Assembly (NCBI GenBank): GCA_005888755.1
Contig: VBBQ01000035.1
Span: 1 to 42,581 of the forward strand
Reading direction: 5' to 3'
Source of the DNA: Candidatus Bathyarchaeota archaeon
Lineage (GTDB): Archaea; Thermoproteota; Bathyarchaeia; 40CM-2-53-6
Length of the DNA stretch: 42,581 nucleotides
Shown here piece by piece: positions 1-7,125 of the stretch. Within the stretch, counting starts at the first letter, position 1. Each line of letters begins with the position of its first letter. A program made the translations under genes and the position numbers. Below the pieces are notes generated by a model, which did not search any database, was not told the origin of the DNA, and saw only the letters and a list, made by a program, of their open reading frames with translations.

Positions 1-128
1 AACACGTCCAGCAACCTGAGAACCTCCCATGCTGGAGCATGGTTTTGCCAGACAGATTTGACAGCCAACACAATAAACGACAAGAGCCAAAATCCTAGCT
101 ATAAGTCAGAGAGGCATCCGACGATAAG

Positions 129-323
129 TTAACAGAGCCGTTGGGTGTAGTGTTTAAATCGAGGAACAGCCGAATCTCGGTAGCCATGTGCGACACCTGT
201 GGCTGTTCTTCCGAGCAGGAAGATAAGAGCGGCGAGGAAGCCTAGCCCTAGGCCTGCCGGGGCGTAAGTTTCCCAAATATCCATAGAAGGGGCTCCGTGG
301 AAGCCTTTTCCATTTTTCGACAA
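129..323 (-). CDS. small single-pass membrane protein
   Basis: A 64-residue protein with one hydrophobic segment at about residues 22-41, preceded by a short polar N-terminus and followed by a basic, polar tail, so probably membrane anchored. It lies 30 nt downstream of, and in the same direction as, the multi-pass membrane protein at 354-740 and may be cotranscribed with it. I do not recognise a family. The assignment rests on the membrane segment and the gene order only. Confidence 0.45.
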   Translation of the reverse strand: MSKNGKGFHGAPSMDIWETYAPAGLGLGFLAALIFLLGRTATGVAHGYRDSAVPRFKHYTQRLC

Positions 324-353
324 CCTAGGGGAATCTCTAGTCCGGAACCCGGT

Positions 354-740
354 TTAGAAGATCTTCGGAAATCCGAAGAGCGCGCCTAGAGCCAGGGCGC
401 CGAGAATGAACGTGAGAACTACGCCTACTATGACTGCCATAATGGCGACGCCGATTGCTCCAAGCCAGCCTGTTTTGAAGTAGTGTTTGACGAGTAGCAA
501 GAAAATCAGAATTCCCAGCAGGACGCCTATTAGGCCGAGGAAGGTGATTGAAGCGCCGACAAGGAATGTTCCTGTGCCGGCCACGGCTAGTGCTTCTCCG
601 AAGGTGACTCTCCTACCGACGACGATCTCTCCGGCCAACCAGAGTACGAAGCCGATGATCAGGAGGTAGATTATGAAGAGGACGATGAACCCGAGGAGAG
701 TCGTGCCAATGCCTATGCTCGGGATCATAGGGTTTGCCAT
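354..740 (-). CDS. multi-pass membrane protein of unknown function
   Basis: A 128-residue protein that is almost entirely hydrophobic: segments at about residues 13-38, 48-84 (probably two helices) and 92-125, separated by short charged turns such as GRRVTFGE and KHYFKTG. This predicts four or five transmembrane helices with no soluble domain. No catalytic or transport motif is visible and I do not recognise the family. The reading frame is well supported by its hydrophobic periodicity; the opposite-strand frame at 487-669 is a shadow. Confidence 0.65.
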   Translation of the reverse strand: MANPMIPSIGIGTTLLGFIVLFIIYLLIIGFVLWLAGEIVVGRRVTFGEALAVAGTGTFLVGASITFLGLIGVLLGILIFLLLVKHYFKTGWLGAIGVAIMAVIVGVVLTFILGALALGALFGFPKIF

Positions 741-878
741 TGTCAGCTATCGCTCAGCGATCGCTTGTTGTGTCAAGTTATCCCTATTGAAACCACGTCC
801 CATGTCTGGTAGTAATCCTCGATCGCGCTTCGTTTACTTTGGGAAGGTTTAAGCTTGCCAGCTTTTCCGGGTAGCCTT

Positions 879-1053
879 GCCCAGGACATGTATGCCGGGC
901 TCGCGCCCTATTCCTGGAATATGGGAGTGCGTAGAGGTAGTATAGCCCGGTCCGCGGCTTGCGGGAGCCGGCCGAGAGTATGCACGGCTGTCACCCGTGC
1001 GACACTCGAGTAATTCGAGCGCGTTGCGGGTTCGAATCCCGCCCTGGGCGCCA
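879..1053 (+). tRNA. tRNA-Asp(GTC) with three non-canonical introns
   Basis: The 5' acceptor strand GCCCAGG (879-885) pairs perfectly with CCTGGGC (1043-1049); G73 is at 1050 and CCA is encoded at 1051-1053. The anticodon stem CACGG/CCGTG encloses loop CTGTCAC with anticodon GTC at 990-992. The T arm is GCGGG/TTCGAAT/CCCGC (1026-1042). Three insertions must be removed for a cloverleaf. One of about 52 nt (886-937) lies between position 7 and the D arm; its ends can slide 3 nt on a repeated AGG, and I could not find a clean BHB for it. One of 23 nt (954-976) is in the D loop: central helix CGGT/GCCG, 3-nt bulges. One of 22 nt (1004-1025) lies between the variable region and T stem: TGCG/CGCG helix, 3-nt bulges. 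The canonical 37/38 site is not interrupted. A TATA-like TTTAAG is about 28 nt upstream. Confidence 0.85.
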
Positions 1054-1420
1054 AACAGTCCCACCAGTCCTCTGTGGAGGTCAAACGCGGCTGTATCCGG
1101 TTAATGCGCAAGGCAGGAAAATCGGCTGTTATCAACCCTAATCTCGAATCTAAGCCTGCGATTTCCAGACACGCCATATTCCACGCCTATCCCTAGGGGA
1201 ATCCGCAGGGATCGAAAACAGCCAGACAAGGCGATAACAAGCCCGTCTCCCGAAAACAAGCCGGGAAACCAGCCCAGACAGAAACAGGTCGTGAAAAAAA
1301 TACCTAGATCATGCTCAAAGTCCCGCGTCGCAAAAAGTGGTCGGGAGGAAGGATACTCATCACGCTTCCAGAACAAAAACAGTACGCCGTCCTCCTTGAG
1401 ACAAACTACAAACTAATTGG
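1054..1420. other. intergenic stretch without a recognisable gene
   Basis: Between tRNA-Asp and the inverted repeat copy. The short frames here (for example 1101-1376 on the minus strand) show no protein-like composition or motif. I see no RNA gene in it. Confidence 0.4.
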
Positions 1421-1583
1421 TAACTTTTCTTTTCGCGTAACTATTCTTTTCTGTCAACTTTTCTTTTTTTCGCTAACTATATCATGACCCCCGGGGTGAC
1501 TGTTTTTCCCACGCCCCGCCCTTCGTGAAAACGCTCAGAATCCACGTTCACTGACCATCGCCTATCCCTTCTTCCTTCGTGAA
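1421..1583 (-). repeat. dispersed non-coding repeat, copy 1 (inverted relative to copy 2)
   Basis: On the minus strand this region matches 7643-7803 of the plus strand. In the 100-bp core (1471-1570 versus 7655-7754) I count 3 mismatches. Beyond the core, toward lower coordinates, there is an A/T-rich arm with weaker, gapped similarity. The copy ends directly against the stop codon of the isomerase gene at 1585. It has no coding potential. It could be a miniature mobile element or a structured RNA; the sequence alone does not say. Confidence 0.85.
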
Positions 1584-1584
1584 A

Positions 1585-2631
1585 TCAGCCGAACATGGCG
1601 CGAATATTCTCCGCTAAAGGCTGACTAACCACACCACGGTCCGTCACAATCCCAGTCACCAGCTCGGGCGGAGTGATGTCGAAGGCCGGGTTCAAAGCCC
1701 CAACGTTCTGGGGAGAAAAGCGCCTCCCGCCAATCAACAGAACTTCTCTCTGATCCCGTTCCTCAATAACCACGCGAGACGGGTCGGTCACCAGATCCAG
1801 CGTTGATACGGGAGCGGCCACATAGAACGGAACGCTGTGGAACTTTGCAGCAAGGGCGATCGGCAGGGTCCCGATCTTGTTCGTGACATGTCCGGTGCCC
1901 AAGATCCTGTCTGCCCCAACGATAACTTTGTCCACCACTCCCTGAGCCATCAGCTGCGCAGCAGCGTTGTCACAGATTACCCGGACTGGAATTCTGTCCC
2001 TAGACAGTTCAAACGCGGTCAACCTGGACCCCTGCAACAGCGGCCGCGTCTCTGTCGCGATCACGGACACATTTTTCCCGTCCTCGACAGCCGAACGGAC
2101 CACCGCCAGCGCAGTACCGTAGCCCGCAGTCGCGAGAGCCCCCGCATTACAGTGAGTCAGCACGGTATCTCCATCCTCGATCAGACCTGCGCCAAAGCGT
2201 CCGATGTTGTGAGCGGCCTCAAGTTCCTCGCGAAGAATCGCATCGGCCTCCCGTCTCAACTCATCACCCAAAGATGCGACCGAGTCGACCTGGAAAGATG
2301 CTTTGAAGACTCGCTCGACAGCCCAGCGAAGATTCACACCCGTCGGCCTTGTCGAGATCAGAGAGTCAGCGGACTTGCGAAGCTGGGACCTCGCCTGACT
2401 CAAATCCCCGTCCCTGATCTTCAACGCGGCCAGAACCAAACCATAGCCACCAGCAACACCGATCAACGGCGCACCTCTGACCTTCATGGACCGGATCGCG
2501 GAACAAACCTGGTCCACGGTCCGCATACGAACATAGACCAGCCTTCCCGGCAGCCTCGTCTGGTCAATAGCCTCCAGAACTCCACTCTTCCATCTAACTG
2601 GTTCGAGAGAGTCTCGGTTTTTCCCAGGCAT
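1585..2631 (-). CDS. mtnA: S-methyl-5-thioribose-1-phosphate isomerase (MtnA/aIF2B-like family)
   Basis: A 348-residue protein of the eIF2B alpha/MtnA fold. Visible signatures are GAPLIGVAGGYG near residue 53, RPTGVNLRWA near 95, THCNAGALATAGYG near 159 containing the catalytic-type Cys, ATETRPLLQGSRLTA near 192 and VGADRI near 238 with the catalytic Asp. MtnA interconverts methylthioribose-1-phosphate and methylthioribulose-1-phosphate in methionine salvage; in archaea relatives can act as ribose-1,5-bisphosphate isomerase, but the N-terminal region here fits MtnA better. Length is normal. It is divergent from endA across an 85-nt gap with a TATA-like element. A repeat copy abuts its 3' end. 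Confidence 0.85.
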   Translation of the reverse strand: MPGKNRDSLEPVRWKSGVLEAIDQTRLPGRLVYVRMRTVDQVCSAIRSMKVRGAPLIGVAGGYGLVLAALKIRDGDLSQARSQLRKSADSLISTRPTGVNLRWAVERVFKASFQVDSVASLGDELRREADAILREELEAAHNIGRFGAGLIEDGDTVLTHCNAGALATAGYGTALAVVRSAVEDGKNVSVIATETRPLLQGSRLTAFELSRDRIPVRVICDNAAAQLMAQGVVDKVIVGADRILGTGHVTNKIGTLPIALAAKFHSVPFYVAAPVSTLDLVTDPSRVVIEERDQREVLLIGGRRFSPQNVGALNPAFDITPPELVTGIVTDRGVVSQPLAENIRAMFG

Positions 2632-2672
2632 TTCTCAAAACTCTGCTACTTGATCCCAATTGTTCGCATGCC

Positions 2673-2680
2673 TTTATAGA
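2673..2680 (+). promoter_or_regulatory. TATA-like element between mtnA and endA
   Basis: TTTATAGA lies 37 nt upstream of the endA GTG and reads as a TATA-like box on either strand, so it may serve one or both of the divergent genes. No start-site data can be seen. Confidence 0.35.
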
Positions 2681-2716
2681 CGCCTGCCCGCCGCTAGCGC
2701 TCTCAAATCGTAACTG

Positions 2717-3247
2717 GTGCCTTGCTTGATGACGATAGAAGTTCTAGAAGCCTTCCTCTCCAAGAACAAAATCTACCTGAAAGAACCCGAGAAACTCATG
2801 GAGCTCCGAGAGAAAGCCTTCGGGACCTTGGCGGAGGACAAGCTCTTCCTGAGCCCCTACGAAACATTCTATCTCGTCGAGAAAAGAAGAGCCCGAGTAA
2901 CTGATGAGAAGACGGCGAAAGAGAAGACGCTCCAACATCTCGTCACAAAACTGTCCGTTGGGAAACCAACAATATGGACAAAGTATCTAGTATACCGAGA
3001 CCTACGCGATAGAGGCTATCTGGTCCGAGAGTCCGAGGGAGGCTTCGACTTCGAAACCTTCGGAAAAGGAGCGACCCGACGACAAGTATCAATCGTCTTC
3101 GAAGGAGGAGAATCCACCCTCGAAAGACTCGCGAGGCTCTCCGCAAAAGCGAACAAGGAAGGCAAAGACCTAGTCCTCGCAGTAATCGACAGACGCACAG
3201 ACATCGTATATTATACGTTGAACACTGAACGGTTCGAAGGAAAATAG
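2717..3247 (+). CDS. tRNA-splicing endonuclease family protein, probable structural (non-catalytic) subunit
   Basis: A 176-residue protein (GTG start; an ATG four codons in, at 2729, is equally likely). The C-terminal half carries the EndA fold signature YLVYRDLRDRGYLV followed by the beta segments of the nuclease domain and LVLAVIDRRTDIVYY. In catalytic EndA the loop VYxxG holds the catalytic Tyr and GHSxYLV the catalytic His. Here the equivalent positions read ETFGKG and RQVSIV, so Tyr is Phe and His is Val; the third residue, Lys, seems kept (GKDLVLAV). Known heterotetrameric archaeal enzymes pair a degenerate structural subunit with a catalytic one and accept non-canonical introns. That suits the intron-rich tRNA genes on both sides. 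The catalytic partner is not in this window. hisS follows after 26 nt, so they are likely one operon. Confidence 0.8.
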   Translation: MPCLMTIEVLEAFLSKNKIYLKEPEKLMELREKAFGTLAEDKLFLSPYETFYLVEKRRARVTDEKTAKEKTLQHLVTKLSVGKPTIWTKYLVYRDLRDRGYLVRESEGGFDFETFGKGATRRQVSIVFEGGESTLERLARLSAKANKEGKDLVLAVIDRRTDIVYYTLNTERFEGK

Positions 3248-3273
3248 CTCCGAGACGGGAGAACCACGGTATC

Positions 3274-4590
3274 TTGTCAGAAGCACAATTCACTCTTCCA
3301 AGGGGAATGAAAGACATTGACCCCGAGGAAATGTCACGCAGGATCTGGCTAACTGACAAGATTCGACAAGAGCTCTGGAACTATGGGTTCCAGATGTTGG
3401 AGCCTAGCCCTGTAGAAAACCTGGAAACCCTCGAGGCAAAATCAGGCCCCGCAGTCAGAGACGAAATCTACTGGTTCAAGGACAAGGCAGAACGAAACCT
3501 CGGACTTCGATTCGACCTCACGGTAGGCATGACCAGGATGGTTGCAAACAGGTTCGACCTCCCAGAACCGATCAAGATCTCATGCATCGGTGGAGTATGG
3601 CGCTACGACGAGCCCCAGTTCGCCCGCTACCGATACCACACACAGTGGGACGCTGAAATCTACGGAGTCGCAGATCCATCGGCCGACGCAGAGATCATCG
3701 CACTAGGCTCCGACATTCTAGAGTCAGTCGGTCTCAAAGACCACTTGGTCAAGATTAGCAACAGAAAACTCGTTGAAGGCTTCCTGCGTGGCCTTGGAAT
3801 TCAGTCCCAAAATGATCTCGATCTCCTGATCAGGATAGTCGACAAATTAGGAAAAATCGGCTCCGAACAGGCAGAGCGAGAATTCACAAGAGCCGGCCTG
3901 TCCAAGGACAAGGTCAAGCGAATCCTAGGCTTCGCAGATATCGGTGGAGACCCGGACAAGGTCCTCGGAGAGCTAGAGAGCAAACTTCCCAAGGGCGAGA
4001 TGATCCACCAGGGTTTCAAAGAACTCTCTGGAACAGTCGACATGATAGAATCCCTCGGAAAAAAGGAGAAGATCAGGATCGACCTGGGAATAGTCCGGGG
4101 AATAAGCTACTACGATGGAACGGTGTTCGAGGCCTACGACCGAGACGGAGAAGACGTGGGCGCAATCTTTGGAGGCGGGCGTTTCGACAAGCTAAGCAAG
4201 ATCTACGGAAAACGCGACATGCCAGCAACGGGAGTCGCAGGAGGCTTCGAAAGACTCATGCTCTCCCTAGAGCGAAAGGATCTGTTCCCTGATATCCAGC
4301 AACACCCACAGGTGTTCGTGGTCACAGTCAACGAAACCGTCTGGAACGAAGCTGTGAAAACAGTACAACTACTCCGAAGCCAAGGCATCAGAACTGACTA
4401 CGATCTCAAACAACGTCCACTCGGCAAACAGTTCGAGTACGCTGACTCGTTGAAGGTAAGGGTATCTCTTGTCTTAGGGCCCAGAGAGATCAAGGAAGGA
4501 AGTGTCCGTCTGAAAAACATGAAAACAGGCGAAGAGAAGAGCGTCAAGCTATCATCTGTAGTGGATCAGACCCGAAAGGCCCTCCAATGA
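3274..4590 (+). CDS. hisS: histidyl-tRNA synthetase
   Basis: A 438-residue class II aminoacyl-tRNA synthetase starting at TTG. It begins with the family hallmark FTLPRGMKDIDP, contains motif 2 (WRYDEPQFARYRYHTQWDAE) with the HisRS-specific residues, the histidine-binding signature GIVRGISYYDG near residue 271, and motif 3 region GGGRFDKLSKIYG through VAGGFERL. The C-terminal 100 residues form the anticodon-binding domain (VFVVTVNE through REIKEGSVRLKN). It charges tRNA-His with histidine in the cytosol. The gene follows endA after 26 nt, suggesting cotranscription of a tRNA-splicing and a tRNA-charging gene. Confidence 0.95.
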   Translation: MSEAQFTLPRGMKDIDPEEMSRRIWLTDKIRQELWNYGFQMLEPSPVENLETLEAKSGPAVRDEIYWFKDKAERNLGLRFDLTVGMTRMVANRFDLPEPIKISCIGGVWRYDEPQFARYRYHTQWDAEIYGVADPSADAEIIALGSDILESVGLKDHLVKISNRKLVEGFLRGLGIQSQNDLDLLIRIVDKLGKIGSEQAEREFTRAGLSKDKVKRILGFADIGGDPDKVLGELESKLPKGEMIHQGFKELSGTVDMIESLGKKEKIRIDLGIVRGISYYDGTVFEAYDRDGEDVGAIFGGGRFDKLSKIYGKRDMPATGVAGGFERLMLSLERKDLFPDIQQHPQVFVVTVNETVWNEAVKTVQLLRSQGIRTDYDLKQRPLGKQFEYADSLKVRVSLVLGPREIKEGSVRLKNMKTGEEKSVKLSSVVDQTRKALQ

Positions 4591-4838
4591 ACCAGGTTGC
4601 CCCAGGGAGGAACAGGATCGAATCCTTTTTCACAAGACAGAAAAGTTTCGAACGAGAACATCCATCATCAGCTTGGTATATTAGGCCCTAATGATCTTCT
4701 CAGTTCCCCGTGGAACTGGTTGAGTTTTCGTTCAAGAACTCGTAACGTTAGACGGAGACGGGTCAGAAGAGAAACTAGAACTAGACTCATTCATGTTGCT
4801 GTTGCAGCTGGATAGCCATCCACGAATGATTCGACTGG

Positions 4839-5267
4839 CTACTCCCTGGGATTTAGATCGTACATTTCGGGTGGATTCTTCGGCAGAACGAAATGGATGT
4901 ATCCGTATCCGTATTTTTCGTGGAATTGATCGCTAGCCTGAACACCTTTCTTGAAGGCCTCTTCAAATCTCCTCCAGTCTTGCGCACGAATAGCCTCACT
5001 CAAAGGATGAAAATGTGTTTTTACGAAGCCGTTCAAGTCTTCGGTGAACTTCGGCCTGAGAGTCGCACCTATTCTGAAGAGGGCGATGACTTGGTTGAGC
5101 TGGTACTGTGCGAGCTTCCAGTTGAGCGCCTTCGCAGCGTAGTAGATGACGTGATACCTTTCTCCAACCTCTTTCATTAGATGGGCCATGCCGTGTTGAG
5201 CCTCGGCGAGCTGTTCGAGGCTAAGTTCTCCGTGTTTTGTCTTAATGACAATCTTCTCGTCTGGCAT
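4839..5267 (-). CDS. helical protein resembling a haem-less c-type cytochrome domain
   Basis: About 142 residues if translation begins at the Met of MPDEKIVIKTKHG; the frame is open 100 codons further upstream but that part overlaps the divergent zinc-ribbon gene. The sequence is helical (GMAHLMKEVGERYHVIYYAAKA, then NWKLAQYQLNQVIALFRIG) and ends GYGYIHFVLPKNPPEM. The layout recalls a bacterial family of small cytochrome-like proteins in which the C-terminal part has CxxCH followed by a Gly-rich turn and an xxLP tail; the corresponding place here reads SDQFH, lacking both cysteines. Homology is from memory and tentative. Function unknown. Confidence 0.65.
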   Translation of the reverse strand: MPDEKIVIKTKHGELSLEQLAEAQHGMAHLMKEVGERYHVIYYAAKALNWKLAQYQLNQVIALFRIGATLRPKFTEDLNGFVKTHFHPLSEAIRAQDWRRFEEAFKKGVQASDQFHEKYGYGYIHFVLPKNPPEMYDLNPRE

Positions 5268-5348
5268 GAACGGGTCGATGGGATTTTCGTAGTGAGTTTC
5301 CTTATAGGCGTAAGGTGTCACGCTAATGTGTGAAGGGGCGGAACGATA

Positions 5349-5573
5349 ATGTGGGTTGAGTTCAAGTGTCCGATCTGTGGAAGAGATCTGGATGATGACA
5401 ATTCGATGGCGAATTTCATGATCTGTAACGAATCGTCTCATGGAACATTGAGGTTTTTCACCGGGGATGGTTGCTTCTTCACTAGCGATAAGAAAGTTGC
5501 TGAGGAACTCACAAAGAAGGGGAAGCGGGTTCACGTCGTAGACCCGCAAGAGTTTTTCGCCAAACAAGCCTGA
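5349..5573 (+). CDS. small zinc-ribbon protein
   Basis: A 74-residue protein starting MWVEFKCPICGRDL with one CxxC knuckle and further cysteines at FMICNESS and GDGCFF, enough for a small zinc site. The rest is a mixed alpha/beta tail ending VVDPQEFFAKQA. It is divergent from the helical gene ending at 4839, with 81 nt between starts, and lies 80 nt before tRNA-Arg. I recognise no specific function. The opposite-strand frame over it is a shadow. Confidence 0.6.
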   Translation: MWVEFKCPICGRDLDDDNSMANFMICNESSHGTLRFFTGDGCFFTSDKKVAEELTKKGKRVHVVDPQEFFAKQA

Positions 5574-5653
5574 GACTTAGGCAAGGCGAGGACCTTAGAG
5601 TCGAACTATTCTTAGGAACAATTAACTAGGATGCATCATAGTCCAACCCTTTC

Positions 5654-5763
5654 GGGCCCGTAGCTCAGCCTGGATAGAGCGGCAGTCAATTCCTGGCCGA
5701 TCCCCCTATGCCTTGAGCGGGTTGAGCTGTAGGTCCGGGGTTCGAATCCCCGCGGGCCCGCCA
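5654..5763 (+). tRNA. tRNA-Arg(CCT) with two 16-nt introns and an apparent C33
   Basis: The acceptor GGGCCCG/CGGGCCC (5654-5660, 5753-5759) is perfect, with G73 at 5760 and encoded CCA. The D stem is GCTC/GAGC; the T arm is CGGGG/TTCGAAT/CCCCG. A cloverleaf needs removal of 5686-5701 (between 30 and 31; central helix CGGC/GCCG, bulges AGT and ATC) and of 5709-5724 (between 37 and 38; CCC/GGG helix with a C-T mismatch, bulges TAT and TGA). Both have the same design: a 2-bp inner stem and 5-nt loop. The spliced anticodon arm is GCAGC / CCCCTAA / GCTGT, giving anticodon CCT and A37. Position 33 is then C instead of the near-universal T. The Arg identity also fits the GGATAGAGC D arm. Confidence 0.85.
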
Positions 5764-5911
5764 CAATAATTTCTTGACAAGCCAAATGGATTTCTGCCCA
5801 TGTGTGAATCTCTTGGGCCTTTTTCTCCTTCAGAATGAGGAATCCACCTAAACGAACCTCCCGAACGCATAGCTTGAAATCTCAGGCTAACCGACCTGAA
5901 TCGTCTTCAAG

Positions 5912-6334
5912 TTGAAAGGATCTATCGACCCGGTTAAGCTAACTGAGAAAGAGATCAGGTTTCTGGAACAGAATGAGTTGTGCAGGTTCGCGACAGCGTC
6001 GAAGAAGGGCGAGCCACATGTTGTACCGGTTTCCTACGTCTGGCATGAAGGTTCACCGTATATCGTGACTGACTACGGGACGAGGAAACTCAAGAACCTA
6101 AGAGAGAACCCTCGCGCAGCAATACTGGTTGACACAGCCGGGACCCAGAAGCTGCTGTTGATCAGCGGCCCAGTCTCGATTATCGAGAAAGGAGAGGAGT
6201 ACCGGAAACTCTACAAGATATTCCATGCCAGGCTGGACTGGGTAAAGCGCGATCCATGGAAGGAAGGCGAAGCACCGTTCGTGAAGATCAGTCCTGCTTT
6301 CAAAGCTGGCTGGGGACTCCGCGGCGAGAAGTAA
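5912..6334 (+). CDS. pyridoxamine 5'-phosphate oxidase-like flavin/F420-binding protein
   Basis: A 140-residue single-domain split-barrel protein with TTG start. The typical order is present: LTEKEIRFLEQNELCRFAT, then GEPHVVPVSYVWHEG, the basic RKLKNLRENPRAAILVD strand that contacts the cofactor phosphate in this family, and a C-terminal FVKISPAFKAGWG. PPOX-class proteins bind FMN or F420 and reduce small molecules, or bind haem; the substrate cannot be read from sequence. It sits alone between tRNA-Arg and a zinc-finger gene. Confidence 0.8.
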   Translation: MKGSIDPVKLTEKEIRFLEQNELCRFATASKKGEPHVVPVSYVWHEGSPYIVTDYGTRKLKNLRENPRAAILVDTAGTQKLLLISGPVSIIEKGEEYRKLYKIFHARLDWVKRDPWKEGEAPFVKISPAFKAGWGLRGEK

Positions 6335-6470
6335 CAGGCGTTCTTTCATCATTCTAAGTCCCCTTTCCCGTTCCGGAACAGTTTGAAAGTGAGACAGTAG
6401 CGCGAACTGGTTACAAGACTCTTTAATAGCGCTGGAACGGCCAACTTCCAATTAGAGCTGACTCGGAAAA

Positions 6471-6854
6471 ATGGCAGATTTCTGTTCCAGATGCGGTAAG
6501 ACGCTAAGCCTCATCGATCCGTTGCTAGAACTCAAAGGATTGAGGTTCTGTGAAGACTGCTACCCCGACGTCAAACGGGAACATGCAGCCGCTAGCATCT
6601 CCGATAAGATGGATCGGAAGAACCGTGCGGCCTTCGCTGACGACGAGAGCGACGAGAATCTTCGCGGATCTATTATCAAGGGTAAGCAAGCCTTGGCGGC
6701 AAAGGAGAACGAGTTCAAATGGGACAATCCTTCTCTCTCTCTGATTGCTAGCGCGCTACGGATTCTCACCGATCAGAACAAGATCATAATGAAGCAGAAC
6801 GAGCTCATACTGAGAGAGCTTGAGAGCCGAACGCCTGCGGTAAAATCGAAGTAA
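6471..6854 (+). CDS. zinc-finger protein with C-terminal coiled coil, unknown function
   Basis: A 127-residue protein. Residues 5-30 form a four-cysteine finger (CSRCGKTLSL ... CEDCYPDV). The middle is polar and charged. The last 40 residues (LRILTDQNKIIMKQNELILREL) have a heptad-like pattern suggesting a coiled coil and hence oligomerisation. A TATA-like TTTAATAGCG lies about 45 nt upstream. I do not recognise the family; a nucleic-acid or protein adaptor role is only a guess. Confidence 0.7.
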   Translation: MADFCSRCGKTLSLIDPLLELKGLRFCEDCYPDVKREHAAASISDKMDRKNRAAFADDESDENLRGSIIKGKQALAAKENEFKWDNPSLSLIASALRILTDQNKIIMKQNELILRELESRTPAVKSK

Positions 6855-6885
6855 GAACCTACCTTCTTCCATCCCCAAACGGGAA

Positions 6886-7095
6886 TGGTCCCGGGGACCG
6901 GAGTCTCATAGAGGTTGCTACCTCTATTTTGAATTCGCCGAACCGGTTTTTCTGGTTCTCCGGCGACACTCCGGTGTCTACTGTTAGCCTGGTAAGGCTG
7001 ACGTGGCTGCGCACTGGGCGCACACCTACAGCGTCTTCGTCGCCCACTGTTCTAGGGGGCGGCTCGGAAGCTCTTCCAGGCTGAGCTACCCCGGG
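6886..7095 (-). tRNA. tRNA-Tyr(GTA) with four introns
   Basis: Read on the minus strand from 7095. Acceptor CCCGGGG/CCCCGGG gives C1-G72, with A73 (6889) and encoded CCA: the identity set of archaeal tRNA-Tyr. D stem GCTC/GAGC. Removing four insertions gives anticodon arm TCCGG / CTGTAGA / CCGGA, variable region GTGTC and T arm GCCGG / TTCAAAT / CCGGT. The introns are 7033-7064 (32 nt, 30/31; helix CTTC/GAAG), 6976-7025 (50 nt, 37/38; CTGT/GTAG with two G-U pairs), 6934-6959 (26 nt, 53/54; CGCC/GGCG) and 6903-6927 (25 nt, 59/60; TTCA/TGAG). Each has a 4-bp central helix and two 3-nt bulges, and cutting between the second and third bulge bases yields exactly this cloverleaf. The exons total 74 nt and the introns 133 nt. 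Confidence 0.9.
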
Positions 7096-7125
7096 ACACG
7101 GCCAAGACGCGACCTTCGCGTCTAG

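Noticed and set aside
1101-1376. 91-codon minus-strand frame after tRNA-Asp
   Set aside because: Aromatic/Cys-rich mix without structure, no start signal, no neighbour support.
1837-2679. 280-codon frame on the strand opposite mtnA
   Set aside because: Long only because of the codon bias of mtnA; no protein-like content.
4591-4838. Arg-rich frame 4597-4815 after hisS and another protein-like frame (QELVTLDGDGSEEKLELDSF)
   Set aside because: The first has composition typical of a shadow; the second lacks a plausible start and runs into the opposite gene. Neither could be supported.
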